Counted from the first letter of the stretch, positions 17,435 through 26,964 are shown. The stretch: DNA of 64,000 nt from Sodalis sp. dw_96 (GCF_018449575.1 NZ_JAAVUT010000023.1:16877-80876), one strand, 5' to 3'. Notes: generated by a model not told the origin, from the letters alone. Numbers and translations: made by a program.

Positions 17435-17459
17435 GGTCGGGCCTCCTGGCGATAGAAAG

Positions 17460-18728
17460 TCAAGAATTCGGCGGCGATAGCCGGCGCCGGGTACCGAAAC
17501 GCTCCCAAGCGGCAATACCGGCGACGCCTGCCAAGCAAAGCAGGCCGCCGACGATCATGGTTAACGGCAGTCCCATCATTTCCGCCACTCCGCCGCAGAT
17601 TATGGCGCCGATGGGAACCGTGCCGATCAGCATCATGGAATAAAACGACATCAGCCTGCCCCGCAAGCGGTCGGGAACCTGGTGCTGTAGCAGCGAGTTC
17701 GAGGTCAGATTTTGGGTCAGGATGGCGTAACCGATGGGCGCGGCAATCAGCGCGCTCAGCCAAAACAGATGGGACAGGCCGAGGCAGATTTGCGACACTC
17801 CCAGCATCAGCGCCGCCCATAGCGGCCAGGGGCGCATGAATTCGATACTGCTGCTATAGGCCAGGCGTAAAGCAGCCACCAGCGCGCCGATGCCGGTAAT
17901 GCTCATCAAGATGCCCGATCCGGCCGGACCGCCTTTCAGGACCCGGTCCGCCAGCATCGGCAGGAACGAGAAATAGGGTACGCTGGTGAGGCTGCACAGT
18001 CCCACCAGCAGCAAAATGCGCAGGGCATCGGCGTCATGGCGCAGAAAGCGCAGTCCTTCGGCCATTTCCGCCAGCAGGCCACCGGTGCGGACGGTAGGAG
18101 GGCGCTGGGGAATACGCATCCCGGCCAGAAAGAGAATCAGCGGCACATAAGACAGGGCAATAAATGCAAAACACCAGCCCTCCCCCAGCTTATCCACCAG
18201 CAGGCCGCCCAGGGCGGGGCCGATAAGCCGGGCGCCGTTGAAAATAACCGAGTTGAGCGCCAGGGCATTGCCCAAATCGTTATATTCCACCAAATCCACC
18301 ACCAGCGATTGCCGCCCCGGCAGATCGAAGGCGCTGATAAGCCCTAGTCCGAGTGCGATAAAAATCGCTATCCGGGCGGTTATCCAATGATTCAAAGTCA
18401 AGATCGCCAGCATTGAGACCAGCAGCGTCAGGCCGATTTGCGTGGCCAACACCAATTTGCGGCGATCGCAGCGATCAACGATAACGCCGGTAAACAGCCC
18501 GAACAGTAAAATGGGGCCTTGGCTGCAAAACGCCAACAGGCCCAGCATTACCGGCGATGCCACACCGAGGCGCCAAATAAGCCAGCCCAGGGCGATGGTA
18601 TGAATCCAGTTACCGATAACCGATAACAGTTGACCGCCGAAAAACCGACGGTAATTGGGGTGCCGTAAAGCGCTGCCGGCGGACCGTAAGCTCTTTTTAG
18701 GCGCGAGGGGAAGACGGGCAGTACTCAA
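17460..18728 (-). CDS. MFS transporter (EntS-like drug/metabolite exporter type)
   Basis: A 12-helix major facilitator of about 422 aa, resembling the EntS branch of exporters: it begins LRHPNYRRFFGGQLLSVIGNWIHTIALGW-like and has the loop motif GLFTGVIVDRCDRRKLV between helices 2 and 3. The start is a TTG at 18728 with GGGAG five bases upstream; a GTG at 18740 is the alternative. It lies between the binding-protein gene and the second CocE gene in one leftward operon and may export a product or toxic intermediate. Substrate unknown. Confidence 0.82.
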   Translation of the reverse strand: MSTARLPLAPKKSLRSAGSALRHPNYRRFFGGQLLSVIGNWIHTIALGWLIWRLGVASPVMLGLLAFCSQGPILLFGLFTGVIVDRCDRRKLVLATQIGLTLLVSMLAILTLNHWITARIAIFIALGLGLISAFDLPGRQSLVVDLVEYNDLGNALALNSVIFNGARLIGPALGGLLVDKLGEGWCFAFIALSYVPLILFLAGMRIPQRPPTVRTGGLLAEMAEGLRFLRHDADALRILLLVGLCSLTSVPYFSFLPMLADRVLKGGPAGSGILMSITGIGALVAALRLAYSSSIEFMRPWPLWAALMLGVSQICLGLSHLFWLSALIAAPIGYAILTQNLTSNSLLQHQVPDRLRGRLMSFYSMMLIGTVPIGAIICGGVAEMMGLPLTMIVGGLLCLAGVAGIAAWERFGTRRRLSPPNS

Positions 18729-18750
18729 GGAAGCTCCCACGTTAAACCAG

Positions 18751-18769
18751 GGGGCGAAACAGCCGCCCC
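18751..18769. other. G+C-rich hairpin in the operon
   Basis: GGGGCG (18751-18756) pairs with CGCCCC (18764-18769) in the gap between the binding-protein gene and the MFS gene. No T-run follows on the transcribed (minus) strand, so it is not a standard terminator. It could stabilise the upstream mRNA or reduce read-through. Confidence 0.3.
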
Positions 18770-18830
18770 GGGTTTATTTATCTTTTTTCTATTGATGGCC
18801 CGCACCGGATCCGGGCCGTAGGGCGAAATA

Positions 18831-20423
18831 TCAGGCGCTTTTTATTTCACTGCTTTTTATTTCACGGAAAAGGGGCCACTGGCCGTCGGGGGTCCAGGCG
18901 CCTTTGATGCTGCTGGGCGTCACCCAGGCGTTGCTGCCGTGATAGAGAAAGACATAAGCCCCGGTTTCCTCCAGTTGATCCTGCAGCTTCACATACATGG
19001 CGGCCCGCTTGCTCTGGTCCAGCTCATTGGCGGCATCATCGCTCAACTTATCCCAGTCTTTGTCGCAGGTTCTCTGGGTATTCCAGATACCGACCTGCTT
19101 ACAGGTAAACCAGGCGGTAACCCAACTGGCATCCGGCGCGGTGGTAAAGGTGGTCATCCGCAGCTGTGAGTCCTTCCAGGCGGTTCCTTCGGATTCCTGC
19201 CCGGCCGCCACGAAGGCCGCACTGTCCATTTGATTGATTTGCAGCTGAATACCTACTTCCGCCAGCTGCGCCTGGATGACCTGGGCGACGGTGGCGCCGT
19301 CGGTGGAGGTGCTTAAGTCCAGCCGCAATTGCAGCTTGGACACGCCGGCTTCCTTCAGCAGACGTTTGGCCGCATCCGGCGAATAGGGATAGATGTTTTT
19401 AGTCCTGGCGCCCGGCAAAGGCGGCGGCACCAGGCCGAATGCCGGTTTTACCGCCCCGCCGAAAGCGGCGTCCAAAATGGAGGGCACGTCAATTGCCTGC
19501 TGTATAGCGCGACGGACCCGCACATCCTTGAGCAGCGGATGATCAACGTTCATGCCGAGCCAGGTATAGGCCAGCGCCGGTCGCACGGTCAGCGTGGTGC
19601 CGGCCACTCCCTGCTGGTATTTGGGTATGGCGCTGATATTGATCTTGGTCATATCCAGATCCCCAGCCTCAAAAGCGATTTGTGCGGTATTCAAATCGCC
19701 GATGGGCACCAGTTGTATCTGGTCGTAAAAGCTGTGGGGTCCCGCCCAATTCTCATTGCGCACCAGGGTCAGCCGCTCCCGGGGCTGCCATTCGCCGATG
19801 CGATACGGCCCGGAGGACGCAAGGGGATCGGTGGCGATTTTTTTATCCTTCGCCGCTTCCACGGCCTTTTTACAGACAATCAGTCCCGAGGCATGGGGCA
19901 AGGTACTGGTAAACAGCGGCGCGAAGGGATGCTTTAAATGAATCAGCCCTTCATAGGCGCCCTTAATCTCTACATGATCGAGGGCCTCCCAGTCGGAGGC
20001 ATAAATGGCCGCAAGTTTGGGATCGAGGAACCGTTCGAAAGAATATTTCACGTCTTCTGCCGTCATTTCGCCAAAATTACCGGTCCATTTGATGCCCGGT
20101 TTAAGCTTGAAATGCACGGTCAGCGGGTCCACCTGTTCCAAGACCTCGGCCGCGTCCAACTGCCATCCCCATTCTGTGCCGGCCTTGTACTGGCATAAGC
20201 CGGAATAGACGGCAAACATCACCATTTCATCGTACCAGCCGCTGCGATTGGCGGGATCAAGATTGGTAATATCCTGATCGTTTTGCACGCGCAGGATTTT
20301 ATTTTTATTATCGGCGGCAAACGCCAGCGTCTGGCCGCCGATGACCAGCGAACTGGACACCCCGGCGGCAAGAATCGCCATGGTTTTGATAAGCTCACGT
20401 CTGTTCATAGAGGGGCCTTTCAT
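18831..20423 (-). CDS. Oligopeptide-type ABC transporter substrate-binding protein (family 5)
   Basis: A 530-aa periplasmic binding protein of the DppA/OppA family (SBP_bac_5). The N-terminus MKGPSMNRRELIK followed by a hydrophobic stretch and AFAAD looks like a signal peptide with a twin-arginine motif, so export may use Tat. Family features include the LDPANRSGWYDEMVMF segment, TAEDVKYSFERFLDP and DVRVRRAIQQAIDV. The start at 20423 follows AAGGAGA by seven bases and overlaps the previous gene's stop (ATGA), so the longer open frame is rejected. In this operon the binding protein follows the ATPases, rather than leading as in dpp. Confidence 0.88.
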   Translation of the reverse strand: MKGPSMNRRELIKTMAILAAGVSSSLVIGGQTLAFAADNKNKILRVQNDQDITNLDPANRSGWYDEMVMFAVYSGLCQYKAGTEWGWQLDAAEVLEQVDPLTVHFKLKPGIKWTGNFGEMTAEDVKYSFERFLDPKLAAIYASDWEALDHVEIKGAYEGLIHLKHPFAPLFTSTLPHASGLIVCKKAVEAAKDKKIATDPLASSGPYRIGEWQPRERLTLVRNENWAGPHSFYDQIQLVPIGDLNTAQIAFEAGDLDMTKINISAIPKYQQGVAGTTLTVRPALAYTWLGMNVDHPLLKDVRVRRAIQQAIDVPSILDAAFGGAVKPAFGLVPPPLPGARTKNIYPYSPDAAKRLLKEAGVSKLQLRLDLSTSTDGATVAQVIQAQLAEVGIQLQINQMDSAAFVAAGQESEGTAWKDSQLRMTTFTTAPDASWVTAWFTCKQVGIWNTQRTCDKDWDKLSDDAANELDQSKRAAMYVKLQDQLEETGAYVFLYHGSNAWVTPSSIKGAWTPDGQWPLFREIKSSEIKSA

Positions 20424-21430
20424 GAATGCATCTCCTTTAAAATGATGCGGCTTGGCCGGGCCATTTGGGGTTGGTCTGAGATTAACGGGGTGTGACAGGT
20501 CACCTGATGTTCCCCTGTAAGCTGCCGCGGCACTGGCGCCACGCTGCGGCAAAGCGCCGTCGCCAGGGGGCAACGGGTGTGAAACTCGCAGCCGTCCGGT
20601 CGGCGGGATAACGTGGGCACATCCCCTTGCAATACGCCGGCGCCGGGAAGGTTATGTTTGCTTTTGGCGTTCAGCAGCGCTCGGGTGTAGGGATGCGCCG
20701 GCGCGCGGAATATCGCTTCGGTGGGCCCGGTTTCCACAACGCGGCCCAGGTACATGATGGCAATCCGGTCGGTGACATGGCGGGTAATGGCCAGGTTATG
20801 GGTAATAATCAGATAACTCATACCCAATTCCCGCTGTAGGGATGTCAACAGATTGAGTAATTCCCCCTGAACCGAGAGATCCAGCCCCGCCGTGGGTTCA
20901 TCGGCGATAATCAGCTTGGGCCGCAGGGCCAGGGCTCTGGCTACCGCCACCCGGCGCGCCTGGCCGCCGGAAAGTTGGTGAGGATAACGGTCCAGAAACA
21001 GCGACGGCAGCCCCACAAGGTCGAGCAACGCCGCCGCCGCGCCGCGGCGCTTGTATTCACGGCCGTTTACCGCAAAAGGTTCGGTGACCAGGTATTCCAC
21101 GGTCATGCGCGGATCGAGGGCGGCCATCGGGTCCTGGAAAATCAGTCCGGTTTCCCGGCGGATGGCCCGCCATGACAAATCACTGGCATCCAGCGGCTCC
21201 CGGCCGTTAACCTGGATACTGCCCTTGGCCACCGGGGCCAAGCCGATCACGGCGCGCCCGAGGGTGGTTTTGCCACTCCCGCTCTCGCCGATAAGACCCA
21301 GGGTCTTGCCCGGCGGCACATGCAAACTGACGCCGGCCAGCACATCCACATGCCCGACGGCGCCGGGCATCAAACGGCTCAACAGGGTGCCGGTCTTGTA
21401 GCGAACCACTAAATCCTGAATATCAAGCAT
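20420..21430 (-). CDS. ABC transporter ATP-binding protein, OppF/DppF type
   Basis: Cytoplasmic ATPase of the peptide-type importer, about 336 aa. Walker A GESGSGKTT, signature LSGGQARRVAVA, Walker B LIIADEPTAGLD, and a C-terminal oligopeptide-transporter extension with clustered cysteines (CEFHTRCPLATALC), which in this family can bind an iron-sulfur cluster. The start at 21430 (MLDIQDL) has AAGGTG seven bases upstream and overlaps the end of the previous gene by eight bases. Part of the leftward operon with two permeases, the partner ATPase and the binding protein. Confidence 0.9.
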   Translation of the reverse strand: MLDIQDLVVRYKTGTLLSRLMPGAVGHVDVLAGVSLHVPPGKTLGLIGESGSGKTTLGRAVIGLAPVAKGSIQVNGREPLDASDLSWRAIRRETGLIFQDPMAALDPRMTVEYLVTEPFAVNGREYKRRGAAAALLDLVGLPSLFLDRYPHQLSGGQARRVAVARALALRPKLIIADEPTAGLDLSVQGELLNLLTSLQRELGMSYLIITHNLAITRHVTDRIAIMYLGRVVETGPTEAIFRAPAHPYTRALLNAKSKHNLPGAGVLQGDVPTLSRRPDGCEFHTRCPLATALCRSVAPVPRQLTGEHQVTCHTPLISDQPQMARPSRIILKEMHS

Positions 21431-22391
21431 TGGCATTCACCTTATGACAGCGCACCGTCCGGCCGTTTTCCCCCAGGATGGTTTCCGGCGGCGTCTCGCT
21501 GCCGCACGGGGCGAACGCCAGGCCGCAGCGGGGTTGGAACGGACAACCGACGCGGTGGACGCTCGGCATCGGCACCGAACCGGCGATAAACGGCAGCTCG
21601 CGGGTTGCTATTTCAATGCGCTCGGGATCGCAGGCTAGCAGCGCCCGGGTGTAGGGATGGGCCGGGGAACCGAAAATTTCGCCGATGGGGCCGGCCTCTA
21701 CAATCTCTCCCGCATACATCACCGCCACGTTGTCGCAAAGGGCGCTGACCAAATGCAAATCATGGGTCACAAAGATAATGGCGCCGTCCACCAGCTGCCG
21801 ACTGGCTTTAAGCACTTCCACCACCTGCATTTCGGTGGTGGCGTCCAGCGCGGTAGTGGGCTCGTCGGCAATCAACAGCTCCGGCTCGGTTAACAGCGCC
21901 GCCGCGATGGCGATTCGCTGACGTATTCCGCCGCTCAGTTCATGGGGATATTGTTTCAAACGCCCCCGAGGGTCGGAAATACCCACACGTTCGAGCATTT
22001 TCACTGCCAAATTCAGCTTGTCGGTTTTCGAGCCGGGCTTATGATGCTGGAAAGCCACCAGTTGTCTGCCGATGGTGACCACCGGATTAAGGGCGGTAAA
22101 GGGATCTTGGGAGACCGTGGCGATACCGTTGCCCCGCAGGCGGCGCTTGGCGGATTCGGACAAGGTCAGCAGATCCTGCCCGTGGTAGCGCAATGCACCG
22201 GAGGCCCGGGCATTGGGGGGCAGCAGTGTGAGCATTGCCCCCACCAACGTTGATTTACCCGAACCGCTTTCCCCCACCAGCCCCAGCACTTCGCCTTTTT
22301 CCACCCGCAGGGAAATATGGCGAACGGCCTTCAGCGGGCCTTTGTCAGACGCATAGGTGACCGACAGGTTGTCGATTTCCAGCAGTGCCAT
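21423..22391 (-). CDS. ABC transporter ATP-binding protein, OppD/DppD type
   Basis: A 322-aa ATPase: Walker A GESGSGKST (about residues 40-48), signature LSGGIRQRIAIA, Walker B LLIADEPTTALD, H-loop IIFVTHDLH, and the C-terminal oligopeptide extension VGCPFQPRCGLAFAPC. The start ATG overlaps the preceding permease stop (TAATG), so it is probably translationally coupled. Forms the ATPase pair with the downstream OppF-type subunit. Confidence 0.9.
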   Translation of the reverse strand: MALLEIDNLSVTYASDKGPLKAVRHISLRVEKGEVLGLVGESGSGKSTLVGAMLTLLPPNARASGALRYHGQDLLTLSESAKRRLRGNGIATVSQDPFTALNPVVTIGRQLVAFQHHKPGSKTDKLNLAVKMLERVGISDPRGRLKQYPHELSGGIRQRIAIAAALLTEPELLIADEPTTALDATTEMQVVEVLKASRQLVDGAIIFVTHDLHLVSALCDNVAVMYAGEIVEAGPIGEIFGSPAHPYTRALLACDPERIEIATRELPFIAGSVPMPSVHRVGCPFQPRCGLAFAPCGSETPPETILGENGRTVRCHKVNANA

Positions 22392-23308
22392 TAGTTATCC
22401 CCCCGGGATTGTCTGGCGGTGCGTGGATCCAGCGCATCCCGTAGCGCCTCGCCGAGAAAGGTGAAGCCAAGCGTGGCGATGATGATGGGAATTCCGGCGG
22501 CGATAACGATATGCGGCGCCTGGCGGATATAGGAATAACCGTCGTTGAGCACCGTGCCCCAGCTGGCGTCCGGCGGCTGTACACCTTGCCCCAGGAAACT
22601 CAGGCCCGACTCAATGGCGATGACCGCCGGGATATCCATCGCCACCAGCACCAGCAGCGTGCCGGTCATATTGGGAATCAAATGACGAAATACCACGCTG
22701 ACGGGCGAAGCGCCCATGGCGCGCGCGGCGACGATATATTCCATACGTTTGAGCACCCGGGTCTGGCTGCGCACCACCCGAAAATAGCCCGGCACCATAA
22801 AAGTAATGATAATCAGGATAATGGTGCTCACGCTGGACCCCACCAGCGTCACCACCGCCAGGGCGAAAAGAATCATCGGAATCGACATCAGCGAATCGCA
22901 GAACAACATCAGCAGGGTATCGATCTGCCGCGGGCCGTAACCCGCCAGCAGCCCCAGCACAGCGCCGATAAACAACGCGCCGCCGGTACCCAGAAACGCC
23001 ACCGTCATCGCGATACGGCTACCGTAGATCAAGCGCGACAATACATCGCGGCCAAGTTGATCGTTGCCCAGCCAATAATCCATGCTCGGTCCCTTAAGAC
23101 GCAGGGCCGCTTTGATGGCAATGGGATCGTGCGGCGCCAGCCAGGGGGCGAAGATAGCGCACAGCAGCATTGCCGCCACGCAAATCATGGCGAAACGCCC
23201 CATCGGACCCGACCAGACGTGCCGCAGCACGCGAAACGGGTCCGGCCGGCCCGCGGCGGTAGCGCTACCGGTGCTCAACGCCGGAGGGGTGGTGGTGGTG
23301 AGAGCCAT
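22391..23308 (-). CDS. Peptide-type ABC transporter permease, DppC type
   Basis: About 305 aa, six membrane helices, with the DppC-like N-terminal cytoplasmic arm and first helix, the KGPSMDYWLGNDQLGRD segment that is diagnostic of this subfamily, and the ATPase-docking loop AARAMGASPVSVVFRHLIPN. Start at 23308 (MALTTTT) has AGGAG upstream and lies 2 bp after the stop of the DppB-type gene; the longer open frame would overlap that gene extensively. Confidence 0.9.
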   Translation of the reverse strand: MALTTTTPPALSTGSATAAGRPDPFRVLRHVWSGPMGRFAMICVAAMLLCAIFAPWLAPHDPIAIKAALRLKGPSMDYWLGNDQLGRDVLSRLIYGSRIAMTVAFLGTGGALFIGAVLGLLAGYGPRQIDTLLMLFCDSLMSIPMILFALAVVTLVGSSVSTIILIIITFMVPGYFRVVRSQTRVLKRMEYIVAARAMGASPVSVVFRHLIPNMTGTLLVLVAMDIPAVIAIESGLSFLGQGVQPPDASWGTVLNDGYSYIRQAPHIVIAAGIPIIIATLGFTFLGEALRDALDPRTARQSRGDN

Positions 23309-23310
23309 GG

Positions 23311-24255
23311 TCAAAGCTCCTGCCGCACACGCGGATCCAGAAAAGTGTTGATCAGATCGGCGATGAGATTGGCCAGTACATAACATCCGGAGGTCACCAC
23401 CACCGTCCCCATCACCACCGGGAAATTGCGGGAGATGACCGAGTCATACGCCAGCTTGCCCAAGCCGGGCCGGGCGAAGACAATCTCGGTTAACACCGCG
23501 CCGGAAAGCAGCGAACCAATGCCGACCCCCAATACCGACACCACCGGTACCACCGCGATAGGCAGAGCGTAACGCAGTGCAATCAGCCGATCGCCAATGC
23601 CAAAGGCGCGGTAGGTGCGGATATGGTTTTCCTTGAGAACTTCCAGCATCGACGCCCGCACCAGCCGGGATAAATACCCGATCCAGCTCAACGCCACCGT
23701 CAGGGAGGGCAATACCAGGGCGTGGAATTGCGAACCGACATCCCCCTGCTGCCCCGCGCCGATAGCCGGAAACCATTTCAGTGTCACCGAGAACACCAGC
23801 AGTGCGTAAATCGCCACCACAAAAGCCGGCAGGGCGATGACGCTGGTGGACAGTAGCCCTATCAGCCGGTCAAGCCAGGTATTGGGTCGCAAGGCCGCCC
23901 AGCACCCCAGCGGGATGCCGATAATAATGGCCCAGGCAATAGCCGACAGGGCCAGGATGAGAGTATTGGGTAAAGCGCGGGCGATAAGCTGGTTCACCGG
24001 CCGATGAGTCAGGACATCCTCGCCCAGATCCCCTGCCGCCACATGAGCGATAAATCGTCCTATTTGCACAATAGCCGGCTGATCCAGGCCCATATGTTCA
24101 CGCAATGCCTGCTTTTGCGCCTCGCTGGCTCGCGGCCCCAACGCAACCGAAGCCGGATCCCCCGGCACTAAAAACACCAGACAGAATAATAGTGTGATAG
24201 CCACCAGCATTACTGAAGCCGCCAGCACCAACCGACGAAGCAGGTAAAAAAACAT
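23311..24255 (-). CDS. Peptide-type ABC transporter permease, DppB type
   Basis: A 314-aa inner-membrane permease. It has the typical DppB start (MFFYLLRRLVLAASVMLVAITLL), the LVPGDPA motif, the periplasmic loop GLDQPAIVQIGRFIAH, and the docking loop KENHIRTYRAFGIGDRLIALRYALP. First gene of a leftward operon: permease B, permease C, ATPase D, ATPase F, binding protein, MFS exporter, CocE hydrolase. The B-C-D-F order is standard; the placement of the binding protein at the end is less so. Confidence 0.9.
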   Translation of the reverse strand: MFFYLLRRLVLAASVMLVAITLLFCLVFLVPGDPASVALGPRASEAQKQALREHMGLDQPAIVQIGRFIAHVAAGDLGEDVLTHRPVNQLIARALPNTLILALSAIAWAIIIGIPLGCWAALRPNTWLDRLIGLLSTSVIALPAFVVAIYALLVFSVTLKWFPAIGAGQQGDVGSQFHALVLPSLTVALSWIGYLSRLVRASMLEVLKENHIRTYRAFGIGDRLIALRYALPIAVVPVVSVLGVGIGSLLSGAVLTEIVFARPGLGKLAYDSVISRNFPVVMGTVVVTSGCYVLANLIADLINTFLDPRVRQEL

Positions 24256-25168
24256 AAGCGCAGCCTGTTAAAATAGAGCAGCAAACGTAAGCAAGATTGC
24301 CAGTGTTTAATCGAAACAAGCGTCACAATTACGACATGATCCATTAGTAATACGACTTATAAGAACTACGTATACATGACCGGTGTTATGATTTATGCGT
24401 CCTTTCTGCCGGTTCGCTGTGGGGAGGCTTTATCCTGCCCCGCCGCGTTGAAAATCGCCTAGTCATTCCACAGAACTTTTTAGATTATAATTCATTGATG
24501 CCTATACAATAATTCTCCCCTTTCCCCATGCAGATGCACTTCTTATAAAAACATCACAACTTATAAATCAATGTGTTACGTAACAGCTCATGCTCCTCAG
24601 CGTGGGAACTTTTTGCAGGCGGCCCTGTATTTATCAAATTTATTTTTTTATTATTTTATAAAATACACCATTACAAAATGTTACTACATCATATTAACAC
24701 CTTGTAGCCATAATAAAATAAACAATATAAATCAATTAGTTAGCATAAGCATTAGCCATTAATTCAATAATAAATTAGCAGGCTATTGAGTTACCATAAA
24801 AGTAATAAAATAAAATAAGATATCACCACCTTAATATTTCAATATGACATCCGTATTTTTCTATTAGTCATGTTTAAAAATAGAAAATATTCCTATAAAC
24901 TGCGCTGGCAATACGTTACTTATATTGTATGGCGTTCTCTCTGATGCAGAGATAATTAATGATTCCTCTAACGCAACATGCGGAAAAATAGGGCGATCAT
25001 TTACCGCTCTGGATTGAGATGTGTCAGCCATGAATTTGTTAAAATTATGTATTTAATTTATGAAAAGAGCGGGCGGGTTGATTATTTAGCCCCTCATCCA
25101 TTCATAACAAACTTTTAACCTGCCATCGCGGCACGTGAATCGCCTTAATTTCACCTAGAGATTATAAA
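24256..25168. other. Long A+T-rich divergent intergenic region
   Basis: A 913-bp gap between the ABC operon (leftward) and the MarR gene (rightward). It becomes strongly A+T-rich after 24500 and has no credible gene; the 63-codon frame at 24571 lacks a Shine-Dalgarno. A perfect 12-bp palindrome, TGTTACGTAACA, lies at 24574-24585 and could be an operator for the ABC operon or for marR. No RNA gene was recognised. Confidence 0.4.
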
Positions 25169-25591
25169 ATGGAAAAAGTTAAAGATATTGCCGACACCGT
25201 GGAATCTTTATCACGTATCTATCATCGCTTACGAAAAGAAGTGAACGGACAATTGGTTAACGAAGGTCTTTCACTCTCCAAAATGAAGATCCTTCAATTG
25301 ATAACCCTCGGCAAAACCAGCGCGACGGATATCAAAAACTATATGGGTTTTTCTTCCCGTACCGTGGTTACGGTACTGGACGCCCTTGAGAAGGACCATA
25401 TGCTGCAACGCCAGCAAAGCCCTACCGACCGGCGGGTGAAGCATGTTTATATCACGGAGAAAGGGCTTGATAAGCTGCGTATTGCCCAGCAAACCCACAG
25501 GGTCATTCTGGAGCGTTTGCTTGCCCCCTTATCCGAAACGCAATTGGAAAAACTGGGCGAAATCTGCAATATGCTGGAACTGAGTCAATGA
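25169..25591 (+). CDS. MarR-family transcriptional regulator
   Basis: A 140-aa winged-helix repressor. Residues 30-100 hold the DNA-binding domain with the recognition region SATDIKNYMGFSSRTVVTVLDALEK, and the wing has the family pattern SPTDRRVKHVYITEKG. N- and C-terminal helices would form the dimer. It is divergent from the ABC/MFS/CocE operon across 913 bp, so control of that operon is possible but not close enough to assume. Confidence 0.88.
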   Translation: MEKVKDIADTVESLSRIYHRLRKEVNGQLVNEGLSLSKMKILQLITLGKTSATDIKNYMGFSSRTVVTVLDALEKDHMLQRQQSPTDRRVKHVYITEKGLDKLRIAQQTHRVILERLLAPLSETQLEKLGEICNMLELSQ

Positions 25592-26340
25592 TAATTCCCT
25601 TTTTTTTCTGCTGAATATAAACTTTATGTAATGATAGATAAGTTGACCTATTACACTTAATAAATTGTGAACATTCTTCATCAATTTTCACGCCCGAATT
25701 GATGAGGAAAACTTTCTCGGCGTCCAAACATATAAGCGATGTTTGATATATGCATGTAGATAGTTTTCCCCTGGGGGATCACGTTTGAATAGCGATCAAA
25801 CATTCAGGAGTGGGGGCGTATCCGCGGAAATTAAGGGTTGCCGGTACGGCCGGCATCCTTTATTAAATTAATTCATTGACCTCATCGGCTAAAAAATCAT
25901 TTATATTACTTAAAATTTACTTAAGTATAAGCTTCAAGCCGTTACGCTTTTTTATCGGGCGGCATCGCCGGGTAATTTAACTTTCAATAAATTTCCCGGG
26001 ATTTCATTCCCCGTCCGAGTTGCGCCGGACATGCCGGTGCGGTCGTTGGCACTCCCCCGCTTCAGCGCCATTCCGCCGGTGTCAGCCCCGAGACATTTGG
26101 CCGGACCTCATCGTGGGGACAGAACCGGTCCACCCATTAGCGGCGGTACGTTGTAGCGCAAAAGGGCATAAATTCCCCAAACGCAGCAAGGGAGGCTGCA
26201 TACAGGGCCAATGCCGTGTATAATAACCGCTATGACCCTATATACCCGATAGCTTTCAAGCGGCAGCCAACACAACTGCCGCTTGAAAGCTATCGGGTAT
26301 ATACGCGTCGATTCATTAACCACAGTCGAAAAATCCCAGT
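25592..26340. other. Intergenic region upstream of gmk
   Basis: A 749-bp non-coding stretch at the junction of the accessory region and the backbone. A -10-like TATAAT lies at 26219-26224 (weak -35 upstream) and probably drives gmk. Between it and gmk is a perfect 28-bp inverted repeat, listed separately. Minus-strand 26062-26115 could encode a short IS3-like transposase tail (reading VRP...GLTPAEWR then stop); this is weak. No trace of ligB, which precedes gmk in E. coli, was seen. Confidence 0.4.
26239..26303. repeat. Perfect 28-bp inverted repeat (palindromic ERIC-end-like element)
   Basis: The left arm at 26239-26266 and right arm at 26276-26303 are exact reverse complements, with a 9-nt loop. 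The arms begin TATATACCCGATAGCTTTCA, similar to the outer end of ERIC elements (TATACCCGTCATACTTCA). The unit looks like two ERIC-type ends joined head to head. It lies between the probable gmk promoter and the gmk start codon (26341), so a very stable hairpin would form in the gmk mRNA leader. Confidence 0.75.
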
Positions 26341-26964
26341 ATGGTTCAAGGAACGCTTTACATTGTTTCCGCACCCAGCGGCGCGGGAAAATCAAGCCTG
26401 ATTCAGGCGTTGCTTAAAACACAACCGCTTTACGACACTCAGGTTTCGGTTTCCCATACCACTCGCTCAGTTCGTCCGGGTGAAAAACAGGGTGAACATT
26501 ACTTTTTTGTTTCCAAGGCGGAATTCGAACGCATGATTGCTGAAGACGCCTTTCTGGAGTATGCCAACGTCTTCGGTAATTATTACGGTACTTCCCGCGA
26601 AATGATCGAACAGGTGTTATCCACCGGTGTGGATGTCTTTTTGGATATCGATTGGCAGGGGGCACAGCAAATTCGCATCAGAATGCCCCAGACGCGCAGT
26701 ATCTTCGTGCTGCCGCCCTCCAGGGAGGAACTGGATCGCCGGCTGCGAGGCCGGGGACAGGACAGCGACGAAATCATCGCACAGCGCATGGCGCAGGCGG
26801 TGGCCGAGATGTCCCATTACGCCGAATATGATTACCTCATCGTAAATGATGAATTTAATACGGCACTGATGGATTTGAAAACCATCATCCGTGCCGAACG
26901 TCTGCGTCTGAGCCGCCAGAAATTACGGCATGACGCTTTAATCACCAAACTGTTGGCGGACTGA
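26341..26964 (+). CDS. gmk: Guanylate kinase
   Basis: Phosphorylates GMP to GDP with ATP in the cytoplasm, an essential step in guanine nucleotide synthesis. The 207-aa product has the P-loop [10 protein letters not shown] at the N-terminus, the GMP-binding [11 protein letters not shown] segment, GEHYFF, and [11 protein letters not shown], and is collinear with E. coli Gmk. It heads the gmk-rpoZ-spoT operon; its mRNA leader contains the 28-bp palindrome. Confidence 0.97.
   Translation: MVQGTLYIVSAPSGAGKSSLIQALLKTQPLYDTQVSVSHTTRSVRPGEKQGEHYFFVSKAEFERMIAEDAFLEYANVFGNYYGTSREMIEQVLSTGVDVFLDIDWQGAQQIRIRMPQTRSIFVLPPSREELDRRLRGRGQDSDEIIAQRMAQAVAEMSHYAEYDYLIVNDEFNTALMDLKTIIRAERLRLSRQKLRHDALITKLLAD

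Noticed and set aside
22511..23383. 290-codon plus-strand frame opposite the DppC-type permease
   Set aside because: His/Gln/Arg-rich antisense shadow of a clear membrane permease gene.
24571..24762. 63-codon frame in the ABC/marR gap
   Set aside because: Low-complexity A+T-rich translation without ribosome site.
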